Shown here in pieces: positions 24,201-36,200 of a stretch of DNA of 64,000 bases (its first letter is position 1; every line of letters starts with the position of its first letter). Source of the DNA: Ischnura elegans (taxonomy: Eukaryota > Arthropoda > Insecta > Odonata > Coenagrionidae); assembly GCF_921293095.1 (NCBI RefSeq), contig NC_060257.1:63992472-64056471 (forward strand). Direction: 5' to 3'. Below the pieces are notes generated by a model. The model ran no database searches and was not told the DNA's origin. It saw only the letters and a program-made list of their open reading frames with translations. The position numbers and the translations under genes were made by a program.

Positions 24201-27200
24201 ATAAAAAAATAGGTGGTAAAAACTTGTGGAATGGTTTGTTTTCGAGTTTTGATGCTTAGTTATGGACAGTTTAAGTAGAATAATGTATAATTTCGTTAAC
24301 GTCTTGTAATTATTCGAAATTAGGGTCAAGTTTTCTTTTCTTATAGTTTTCAAAGAAGATCATACGTTGTGCATCTCTCCACCTGCCATTGAAGGGAAGT
24401 CCTTTTTCATGCTGGAAATGAGTAAAATCCCTGAAGATGAGCCATTTTCTGAGGTACGCAAGGGTCGTTAAAGAATTGATTGCATTAATCAGTGGCGGCG
24501 CTCAGTATTTGGGAGACCTCCCGCGAAAAAATTTGTGGGGCCCCTATATATAAGCTTTATTTGTGTAAATGGAAATGAATTATAAGCTTCCTATTCTGTA
24601 TAAAAACCTACATATGAAGATTATGATCAAGAAAGTGTAATTTATGGCATTATTTAGTGGTTATTATTTTTCCCTGCTCGTCACGGGGCTCCATGGGCCG
24701 GCCCCCCCGCCACGATTAAATTGTAAAAGTAAATTAAATGTAATCGTTATTATTAATTAAATGTAACTCAATAACTCTTGCTCATTTACTACCCAACTCT
24801 GGTGACAATAAATGCTTTGTTTTATTTTATTTATTTCCCACTCCCTCTAAAAGATCAGCATAATTATCTTTAATATGAGGGGATCAACGAAGTATAATAA
24901 TTACCACATGTGATCCTTTACAACGGGAGTCGGAACGGTGACCTTTTTCCCGTAAGTAGGTACTCGATTTATCACGCATGTGTCTCTTTCTTATCTTTTT
25001 CCGTGTCTCCTCGCCTACTATGCCTATAACTTCATAATTTCTCTTTATCTTCATCCATACCACCTTCTCCATTCTCCTCCATACTCAAACGAAGGCCATC
25101 GATAGGAAAAATGTACATAATGCATTAAATACAAAAAATGCGATTCCTGGAAGACAAAAAAACTATCCTTTTAGCGCCTAGATATAGTAGGATCAATGCG
25201 CTCTACACTGTATAGAAATTCCCTCCGTAAATTTGTCTGTATCTTCCTCCGATGTATATTCTCCACCTGGCTGAGGGCTTGGCAACCCACTGCCGACTCT
25301 GGGTCCCACCTGTTTTGATTTCTTCCTGCTAATTATGAACGAGGAAGATCCAGCTGTTGGCAAACTTATTATCTTTGACTGGCTAATTCGCCTCGCTAGT
25401 TTTTCTGCGTTCTACGTAGTAGCTCGACTTGAGAGCCTTTTGAATTAAACCTCTAAACTCTTTGTGTAAGCTTTTCACGAAGAAGATTGGAAAGAATGGT
25501 CCATTGCAGGCTTAATCCTTGAGATTGGTGTTCTATGGAGGATGTTGTTATTTTTTTTAGTTTTTATTCATAATTCGGAACCTGGTAAATTTCACTACTT
25601 GCTACTCGGTTTAACGTTGAAGTGCATGCATAACATTTCATACCAGTTTTATGTCTAAGGTGTCTTTTCTCAGGCGACCGGTTTGGACTCGAAGACTATT
25701 TGAAAAAAAATGTAAAATGACGTATTTCGAAGTAGGACCCTGAATATTTGCACAAATATCCAGTAATGGTTGGCCACCAAAGAAGAGTAGTATGTCCGAG
25801 GGGACTGCATAGAGGATGCCCAAATCCATCCCTCAGACCGTTGATTTCTGTTGCCACTTCGGTCGCATTTTAATCGGTTTTCAAAATTGTCCGCGGTACG
25901 GTGAAGAGTGAAATGCGATCCACTTTTTTCTCATATTTTGCAGTGTAATGTTTTTCACCTCGAGGAATGGCACTGATGAATTACGAATTTGATAGATAAA
26001 ATCATCATGAATGTAAATTTTGGTTGATACCCCTGATTGTACCTTATTTTTCCGTGAAGCTCGGATCAATTTATCCGTCAGCGACGCGGGTGGCGACTTC
26101 TGTGAACCCATTTAAATGCGCGGTGAGCGACAGCATTTTATGAAGCTGACTTAAGGATCCTCTATTGTAATATTCGTGAATATTTCAATTGTTATGTTAA
26201 TACGCCGCTATCTATGAACAGCCCGGCAAACGTGACAAATATTCCAATGAACAGTCCGGCAAACGTGACAAATATTCCAATGAACAGTGTTTTTTCAGTT
26301 TTATTGGAAAATCGTAAGGGTTTGGTTAGCATCTGATGTGGCTATTGGAATATATAAATGGGATAACAAATGATATTATGTAATAGTGTGATAATTTATC
26401 TTTATTTTGACTTAGTTTGAGACATTTTAAATGAGTTCTGATGCCCGTAAATACAAAATGGCGGACGATAATTTAACGTAATTTTTGGCATAAAATGGAA
26501 CAAAACTAGTGTTTAAAAATGTGAGTTTCGAGATATTATTATAAGATATTCTTATCTATTTAAGTGTTGTGAAGATATATCTTTGGACAAATCAAATACC
26601 CGCTCGCGACGCCGGATTTTACGCTATATTTTTGAACACGTTGCCGGGCCTCGGCTACACGCGCTGGGCCTCGGAAACCCACGACTCATTTGAAGGCTTT
26701 TTTTGACATCGGCATTTTCCATTTTTTAACTGCAATATGCTGAATAATGTGCCGAACGAATGGAAAATTATACAATATACGTCGTTTCGTTGCATATTTC
26801 CCGGAAACACTTCACATTCAAACCCTTCGGCCGCTTCAGACGAGACGACTTTTCGCCGTCCGCCGTTCACGGCAGGGCGCGCCGCGGCGCGGCGCCGCGC
26901 CATGGACGGCGGTCAGCGAAAAGTCGTCCCGTCTGAAAGCCGGCTTAATTTATATATAAATTACTTTTTTTGAACAGGGATATCTAATGAAATATAAAAT
27001 ATAAATCAATTAGGATTATTTTGGAGTTAAAACACATTGAAACCTGTTTTTCACGCGCTGGGTCGTCCAAGAAGGTCCAAGTCTTTTTTTCATTGATCTC
27101 AGATTTTCGATTTCATACACGTAAAATGATGAGTAGAATGGAGAATTAAATAATCAGTTCAACTGTTAAGCATTTAGAGGTCTCTCAAGATCTCTACATC

Positions 27201-30200
27201 AAACGAAAATTGATGTCCTCAAATCGACTTGTCTCATGTACAGAGGCAAAATTTAATGTTAGAGGCATGTGGTGAATTAGTTTGGGTGAGAGGCCAAGGG
27301 GTACAAGTTATTTCTTTTTTCTATTCAGAGTTAGTTGCAGAAATTAGGTATAGAAAACAAACGAGATCTATTAGATGTTTAGCGGTGCATTTGATTTTCA
27401 CTCGATGTCAGCAATGAGCAGAGGCACACTCGTATCCCTTGGCATCCAAGTTTTTGCGTATTTCTACTAACAATGAACGTCACCGAACTATGTTGAGAAA
27501 AAAATCACTTGTACCCCGTGGCTTCTCACTCCCGCAGTTAACAAAAGACATTTAGAAACGACCATGCCGTGGATACCCATACAAAAAATCTGTGCTGTGG
27601 CTGTTATAAAGCTGCACTGTAACTGTGATAAAAGGACAGTACTGTAACTCTACTTAGACTGCACTTGAATTGAAACATCAAAGTACAGTTATAGCACAGC
27701 CACAGTGCAGTTGCCATAGCACAGTCACAGTGGAGTTGTCATAGCACAGTCACAGTAAAGTTGCCTTAGCACAGTCATAGTGCAGTTGCCGTAGCACAGC
27801 CACAGTGCAGCTGCCATAGCAGAGTCACAGTGCAGTTGTCATAGCACAGTTTTTACTGTAATACTCTTTCCATGAATCAATAATTGACAGTCATGATGTG
27901 GCTATTGCATTCCCTGTATATCTTATTGAAAACAAGAAGCAGAATTAAATCAAGATAGGCCAATTAGCAAAGATATATAGTTCCCTTTTTAGGTGTTTGT
28001 GAAGATTTGTTGCCTGATCCAATCAGAAAACCGCAGAGATATAACAGCGGCCAAAACGACCACACTCATTCGAATGTTGACTAGTCTAAGGAAAGAGATA
28101 CCATATTCTTAACAGACACTCACTGAATTTGTTACGTTCCATTTCCTTAATATATGAACAAAGTTGATGGTACTAAAAACATTGCTATCCAAGCACTTAG
28201 ATTCTATGAGAAAATTTGACATATCCTATGCTGCACATCAACGGGCACTCAACATAAAAACCACCAAAATTTACTTCAGTGCTATTTGTCTAGTTGCCAC
28301 ACATATGCCCACCTTGATAGTTTTTGTTGATGAAGTTTTAGTACTAACGCCGTGGAGCACAATAAATGACAATAAGATATGAAAATAAAGCTATAGCTGC
28401 AAAAACCCAGGTGGGACTCGAGCGTGCGACCTTTGGTTTAGCTGGCGAGGACTTCACCCCACCGCTACCGAAGAAGTGTTGTTGTGTCAAATATCTCATT
28501 GGACGGTGTCGCGTCGGGTGCTCGCGAGTCGCTCTTACGTTCATCTGATTGGCCTTTCATTTCCCAGCGTTCCCTCGCGAATATCATAGCCGAGGAAGCA
28601 ATTTCCCGGAGGCAGCACTGGCATAATGTGTATTGTTTGCATCCTTGTGTACCCGTATTTTCGCCTCAATGAAAGCAATACTTGTATTTACCTACTTTTT
28701 TATTGTGAGCTTCCGTAATAATCCCAAAAACTGCAGTATTTTCAGATTAATCCTTCTAAGGAGCGAGAGAACTGTTTCCTTATCACGAATATCTATATTA
28801 TTTCGATTGTAATTTGATTAAAATGATTTATAAATATTCAGTTTGATTCGCTTAAGTGCTTTCAGGGCTGAATTCGTTTGAACTTGGATTAAAAAATATC
28901 ATGAGCCCAAACGAGTTTATATTTAGTTCAATTCAATATTAAAATTCTTGAATTGCGAAGCACTAGAGCGAAGTAAAATTGTGATCTAAGGCCTGATTAC
29001 AAGATACTTCAACGCGAACGAGTTAACGAGTGAATGCGTGAACGCGAGATTGAAAGCAAAACTTCACCGTGTGAACACCCAAATTTTCGGAATGCATGAG
29101 CAAAATTTCCTGCTCTAAATTGGTAAGGCATTAGTACAGTCTCCGTTCTGGAGACAGTGGCGGATCCAGAGAGGAGCTAGGAGGGGCTATAGCTCCCCCC
29201 CTCGGGTATCCAATTAACACCAGATAAAGTGGTAATTTTGTTAGGACCCCCGCTAATGGGAGGTTAGCCCCCAGGCCCTCAAGGTACCCTTTTGTCCCTA
29301 TCCTGGATCTGCCACTGATTACAGACCAGAATCGTTCTTGCATTCACACATTAACCCCTCAACGCCGTCATGCGTACCCAGTACGCGCCCTTTAAATTTC
29401 GTATGCCGCCGTCATGCGTACCCAGTACGCTTCCTGACCTACTGTTTATAATATTTTTTCTCTGCCAGATATTGTATGTTAAATTAAAACTAATTGCTCT
29501 ATCTTTTGAAGAAATGTTTTTCCTTTCCAATAAAATATTCATAGGGGTTTTATGCCTTCAAGATTTAAAAAAAATGCTTCGATAAAATTTCGTTTTAAAC
29601 CAGCGCCTTGACGACTTCGGTCCAAAAACTCATCGCCTTCTTTTAGCTGTTCTATCATGAAAACTTCCGCCTATTCTGCTCAAGAGACGTCTAGAAGGGT
29701 CAGCTACTTTAGCTTGAGATACGGTATCTTCTAAGCTCAATGCCATCTCTCCGTCTTCTCTTTGTTTGTCGTCACCTCGAGCCCCAAATGTGTTTGGTCC
29801 GCCTCGTTAGTCCTAAGCGTCCCCAGCGAAGGGGCCATGTGCTTCGCTCTGCATTTATTTTTTTATTTATTTTTCTGGACAGTAATCAACTAAGATAAGA
29901 TTCCATCTAAACAGTCAGTGTATACCAGGGCCCCTTCGCGATATTTTCTCGTCTCTTGAGGGAGCTTCTGAACCACGAGCTTCAGTCCACCCAGTCCACC
30001 AGAGTCATTCATGCTGTGTGGTGTTCGTTCAGGCAGTATGCTGAAATTCTCATCGAATGTACTTCCTGTGTGTGGTATTTTTTTTATAATTGGGGATCCT
30101 ACGAAATTTGAATAGTATTGAAAGGCAAAAAAGAGACTCGGAAGTCTGTTTGTGTGTTAGGCTATAGTAAAATCATTGGTGGGGTGAATTTCAAGGACCT

Positions 30201-33200
30201 GTTATTGCATTCGTACGTAATGGAAAGAAAACGCCATTACAAGTGATGCATGAAGTTATTTAGGAGACTATTGAATGAGGCAGTCCTAAATTCATATGTT
30301 GTTCACAGGAAAAAAACGTGCCATTGGGCGAGATAATATTTTTGAAATATCCAACGTCATACGAGCTGTTTGGACTTGGCCCTCACTCATTACACAATTT
30401 AGTACCAAGACTCACAAAAATTGATTTCCTAAAGACAATTCCTGCAGCTGGGAAGAAATCAAAGTCTCAAAGGAGGTGTGCAGTTTGTGCGTAACATGGG
30501 AAATGAAAAGTTTGCGTGTACTGTTGTGAAAAATGTGCAGTGGGATTATGTTTGGATTGCTTCAAATCATGTCAGAGCAGATTTTCTAAGGTAAATCGTT
30601 TGAATATTTGGATATTGACGTTTGAAACATTAGCATGTGATTACCTATATGAAATGATACGGTAATAATGGAACAAAGTCAGAGAAGTGGGCGGAGTGGT
30701 AAATTTTCAAGGAGGCGAAACGGGTAATCCTATTGAAAGTATCCAATCTGTTATGAAATTTTCAACCCCATATAACTAAATTACATCATGTAGTTGTATT
30801 TTTTAAATGCATGGAATGTTAGAGAACTCGCAGCATATTCGAAACCAAATAAAAATCTTTCAAAATTGAAAATTTATTCATTAGTTCATAAAAAGAGATA
30901 AAACAACATATATTTTTTCCAATCGCTCGAAGAATTATTATATAGTAGCGCATTATAATACGCAAGTTTACAAAAATTATCAACGATACTGATCGTATAT
31001 TATGAAAGATATAAATTATTGAATGATAGTATACCAAAAAGGCGAAGATTTTTAAATCTCATCCGGCCGCTGAGATGGGATTTAATTAAATGCCTGCCGC
31101 GCTTGAGGGGTTAACTTGTGCTTGTTAATTTCTCGTCTAATTAGTCTTATGTGCTCAGTAAATTTGTAAGTTGTGCAGTCAAAAACCTTAATAGGTAATA
31201 AAAATATACGTTTATACGTGTAAGTCGGTGCGGTAATGCCACTGGGGCTCATTAAAAATTGTATTATTTGTTATTTTCAGAAGGATGAGAAGACCGTTGG
31301 CGCCATATTGGTGTGGCTAGATGAAAATCTACGCTCGGCCATTTCTTCGCAGGATACGATGCAGGAAGGAGGTTATACATCAACGGAACGTGTGGACTTG
31401 ATCCTCAACGTCCACCGCACCTTTTTACGCTTCTGTTTCCGCCCCGTGGTTGATCATGAGTCGAGGGATGCTTTTCTGGAGGATTTAATGGTGAGAAAAT
31501 AATGAGGTTATTCTCTCAGCCCTGTAAAGGCTATATTCATGTTAAGAATTCGGTTCACGGAAAGAAAAATAAGTTATTAAAAATTTTCCTCAATCAGCCG
31601 TTGTATCATAAATTAAAACGGAAAAAAAAAAAAAAACTCGTTTAAGTTGCCGCCCACTTATCACGAGTTAGTGGCGGCATGAGAGGTTTGGTTTCTTTGT
31701 TCGATGAAGAAGGAGCTTTACTAAGGTAAATGATTATTAGTGATAGTGTAAACAAAAACGAACTTCGTGAGATCTGTGCACAAGACCGAGGAGCTGAGAC
31801 CCCACTACTCACCTGGCACGAGTCCGTGTCGTCATCAGCATATGTGGAATGGTTAAAGCCGTTGTATTTTTTGCGCTAGTAGCTCGAGCAGTAGGTATCG
31901 GATCGAAGATATTTCTTAGTTTCCATGCAAATGTATTTTTTGTATTTTAAACGGTATTTGTAGTATAGTTTGTAGTTTGCTTTTTAAATTCCCAAGTCGA
32001 ATATATTTTGCATTGTGCATTTCAAATATATTCGGAATGGTATTATGTATATAAAATACATTTGAAGCGGTATTTTGTATCTCAAATACTCCTCGGCCTA
32101 TATTTTGCCCAACTATACATACTGTTATGTTGTTCTCAATTTGTAGGCATTGGAAAAGGAGACATTTTATTAAATATTTTGTTTGCATAGTGCTGAAAGT
32201 TAAATTTATCATTGGTTATTGGCAGACGTAATGAAATGTAACTATATTAGAAATGTGTGAGTACTCTAAAATTCGAGTCGAGTAGTTGGTACTCGTCTCG
32301 AGTGTTTTGAGTAGCATTACAAAAGTCGAGTCGAGTAGTTTCGGTTGCAGATCTGTCGAGGCTAGTAAGTAAGGAGGTGCTATCATGAAACTCATGTAAT
32401 AATATCGTTTTTAGAGTCTATAAGTCATACTAATGCCTTGGTCTAGGAGTTTCAGTTTGTTGTATACATAGCAGTCAACCACCATAGAAGTTGATGTGGG
32501 TGCCCATTACCTTTTCGTTAGCCACGGTGGCCAACCGTTCTTCAACCCGGTGCGCCATAATTAGAGTGGACCTATTGCTGTACCGCTCATACTTTTGTAC
32601 CCTACCGTACTTTCTTTACTGAAACGCTGAGAGAATACGTAAAATTGGTTTAGATTTCTGTGTAAGAAATGCAAATTTTAGGTCTTAGTGGACAATGTTG
32701 GTTTTTCCCGGAGTTTGACGACACAAGTGGGCAGGGGTGCCGACTTACAAAAAACATTGGGGGGGCCCAAACCAGGGATCTTGCCCCGGGAAATTTTATA
32801 AGTAGTGAGTTTTAAGTTTTTTAAGCATTTTAGAAGAGTCATATGATCAACATTAGAACCCTGATAACTCGAATATCGATATCTGGGCACTCCAGGGAAA
32901 ATCAACAAGCCTGACGCATTTTTTCCTCACACCCATAACGAATTTTTGATGGGGCTCGGGCCCCCTCTGGCCCCATGGAGTTGGCACCGCTGCAAGTGGG
33001 TACCACCTTTTAGCCTTTTTGAGTACTACGTATTTCTGATGTCAATTTTTGATTATTCCTTTATTACATTTGGATTTCTTCTCGAACTGACAAAAAATTA
33101 GTTTCTACGAGTGATTAAACGAAGTAAGAAATAGGGAAAAAATATTTTGGCCCGCAAAGCCAAAGCAAAGTTCAATGGATTGTTCGCTTTGTCCACTTGA

Positions 33201-36200
33201 ATTCCACGAAGATTCAAGATCCATAAAAATCGTTGATGTAACTTTAATATAAATTCCTAAGGTTCCCAAATCTTGCAACTTTGGTAACAAAGCACTTGTC
33301 CAGCCACACAAGTGTGTTGCAAAACACAATTCTCTGCAGGCAGTAATAATGTAACATGGAGACGTCAAAACCTGATGCCAGAGCATGTAGAATAATTGGT
33401 TTTTCTGGTTGAGGATTTGAAAAGATCAAATATAATATGATTCATTAACGCAAATATTCTCTATTAAAATTGTGCAAATGCCTTTACTGAGGGCTCTTTG
33501 GAGCAGTTTGGATACATATATTACTAAAAATGACGACATATTACCACAGGTTAATTTATTTCAATTATGCTTAGAGAACTGTTTAAGGCATTAATTTTAC
33601 TTCATCTCCTAATTCTGACATGATTTACATCAACGTTCCTCATTATCTTTTCCTTTTTACATCAAGCTAAGCATTTGGAATAGAAAATTGGGGATAGCAA
33701 TGGAGCATGGATTGCTGTATTGTCTGGTTCAGAGTTGCCATACTCGACTCGTCTCGATACTCGCGAGTACTTTTCAACCCGAACCGATACTCGACTCGAG
33801 ATCAAAAAGTACTACTCACACATCCCTAGTAACTATGTATGTTGAAAAATGCATTGCCAGTGAATGCAGTGTCCCTGGGTTTGTGGTCTCCACAGCATAC
33901 GTATAGAGGATTGTGACCATGGGGAAAAACTTTTGGTGGCGGTACCGGTGAAGCCTCCAAAGCCCTCACAACCTGGTTATGTGCCTGCCATGAGGACTTT
34001 GAGTATGAGCCAGTGGCGGCTCGTGAGCCAAATGCTGGGCGGGGCACACTCCACCGGGGGGTCAAAATGTTTTAATATTTTGTGTAGTTTAGTGAGTTTT
34101 TAAGGCAATCTAGATACCATTATGACTCACTAATACACAAAACAATCACTAACACTAAAACACCAACAATCACTAACTCGATTAATTCAACTACAACTAG
34201 GCCTATTTACATTAAAACAATTTACACATAATAAGGCGACTGGTCATCAAAACAAGGTATTCTGCAACAAAGCAACACCAAGATTATACGGCCGCCGGCG
34301 ATGTCAACTCACTAGATACGTCGCTCTGCGCATGCTCGGACGGTGTCCCAAGACTTCCATAAGGCACAACTTCTCGCGCTATTTTTGCGTGTTTTTTCGA
34401 CATTTTCGGTGTATGCGATTGAAAAAACACTTTGGTTAATTAGATGCATAATTATAATTGAATGGGTATTTAATTTTTTTTCCTTTTTCTAGTAGTTGGG
34501 AGGGGCGGCGTCCGAGAGTCCTTATGGGCAAGCCGCCACTGGTATGAGCTAGACAAATTTGATTTAATTTTAACCCTATTACTGCCAGCCCATTTCGGGT
34601 GGGATGTGTAAAGACTGCCAAAGCTATTTTCTGGAATTTGCAAGATTTCAGATTTTAAATTATTAGAAGCACTTAATTTTATTGATTGCATCTAGATTTT
34701 TTCCCTATGATAAAGATATATTTAGAGCTTAGAACCATTTTTGGGTTATGAGAAGGTATTCATGAGACAGCGGGCGGTGAAACGAAATCACAAAATAAAA
34801 TAAGTCAAAAAAGTCAGGCTGATATATCAGCCCATGGCGCAACCAGTGAGCTGATGATGTCTTCAGTTTTTGTTGTATTCTTTGAGGAGTTTCTCGTATA
34901 TGTCCATTTACAATTTAATTCTGATGTGAAAGGTTTGAAATTTGCCATCTCAGTGGCGTTGAAATTGTGCAATTGGAAACATGCATTCTACTATATTGCC
35001 TGTGAGTGGATGTTAGGGCTTCTATTCTGATTTCAGTGTATGGTAATTTCACTGTGAAGTGCTACAAATACAGTCGTTGCGATAAATTTGCCAAAGATAT
35101 TTTGTGTTCCCTGTCTGTCATGAAGCCATGCAAATTCTGAATGTTCTTACATACTCAAAGTATGTATGTCATCACAGTTGTTAGTTACATTCCTGCACTC
35201 TAGCAGTGAAATATGGCACTAGCATATGTAGGAATATGTATGCATTTACGTAGTTCATTCATGTGTTAAGTACCAATAAGAATTACCCTGGTAATGTATA
35301 TTATATAACCTGGCATTACTAAATTACTAGGGCTGCTGGAAGTAATAGCGTTAATTACCAAATTATTTCAATTTGTGGAATTATTAATTTTTCAGGGTGA
35401 TGTGAATCAGTTGCTGGGAGCAGAGCGGACGAGGTTGATTGTATTCGAGGAGGACAAGGATGTCAGGGAAGAGGAAGACGAGCCATGGCTACCACATAAG
35501 TGCAAGTGCTACGAAAGTCACTCCCCTGCCAGCACAACCAAATCCTGGCAGCGGAAGAGCATTGTGGAGTGAGTATGTTTGGCATAACAGCACTGCTTGT
35601 TTCTCGTCAAAAACTGCTATCAATGTACAGAAAACGTTACCCAGATATTAAGCGAATTAGGCTGGGAACTGCTTGAGACTCAGGCTGCGTGCTAGGATTA
35701 CTTAGATTGCTTGAACAATTGAGAATAGATATCTTTAGAAGCGACATGGAGAACATCATCTTGGAGCCCCACAATATTTCCAGGTGCAACAGAAGCGATA
35801 AATTAAGAGAGATATTTTGCCGAACAGATAGATATGGTAATTCTTTTTTCCCCTGAACCAAAGAGGACTTTAACCCTTTCACTGCTGTGAACATACCTGG
35901 TACGTTTGCATGGCAGGCTGCTGTGAATGTACTTTTTCTTCCTCCCTGCCATGTGCTTAGCACTTTTGCCGAAGCACTTCAAAGGATCCCTAATCCGGGA
36001 CCCTTTCCTCGAGGAGCTCACCCTCGCTGGCCCCTCTCTTCGACTCTCCGAACCTCCCTCCTCGAACGTGACCGCTCTGAATGCATTTTGAAAATCTATC
36101 AATCAATGCAATCATCAAAAAATGATTGTTTGCATCACATTCCTGCCAATCAGGCAGTAAGTACATCTTTTTGACCGTGTTTCTGCGATGAGAAATACAA

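Larger units (their letters stand above)
10463..24346 (+). other. Intron 4 of the PDE-like gene, host of the nested secreted genes
   Basis: A 13.9-kb intron holding both secreted-protein genes, their pseudogene, a broken LINE with nested elements (10529-11540), terminal-inverted-repeat elements (12851-13343, 13489-13652), a 2-kb foldback (13653-15698), SINE-like pieces near 16190, 18065 and 18495, a family A miniature element, a hairpin at 21651-21822 and a tandem duplication at 23226-23467. I see nothing in 16560-17940, 18960-19980, 21050-21600 and 23470-24346. Confidence 0.75.
24454..31280 (+). other. Intron 5 of the PDE-like gene
   Basis: It holds a hAT-like element (24491-24713), two short tandem repeats (26218-26285, 27693-27850), a GC-rich miniature element (26829-26944), a minus-strand SINE (28400-28480), a hAT-like element (29155-29317) and a piggyBac remnant (29355-31110). 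Nothing seen in 24720-26210, 26290-26820, 26950-27690, 27855-28400 and 28490-29150. Confidence 0.75.
31491..35395 (+). other. Intron 6 of the PDE-like gene
   Basis: It holds a TCGAGT-rich inverted-repeat element (32251-33827) with a hAT miniature element inside (32732-32992), and a second hAT element (34011-34541). A run of As lies near 31620-31636. Nothing recognised in 31640-32250 and 34550-35395. Confidence 0.75.

Noticed and set aside
27693..27850. CRISPR-like array
   Set aside because: Units are directly adjacent with no spacers, in a eukaryotic intron; it is an ordinary tandem repeat.
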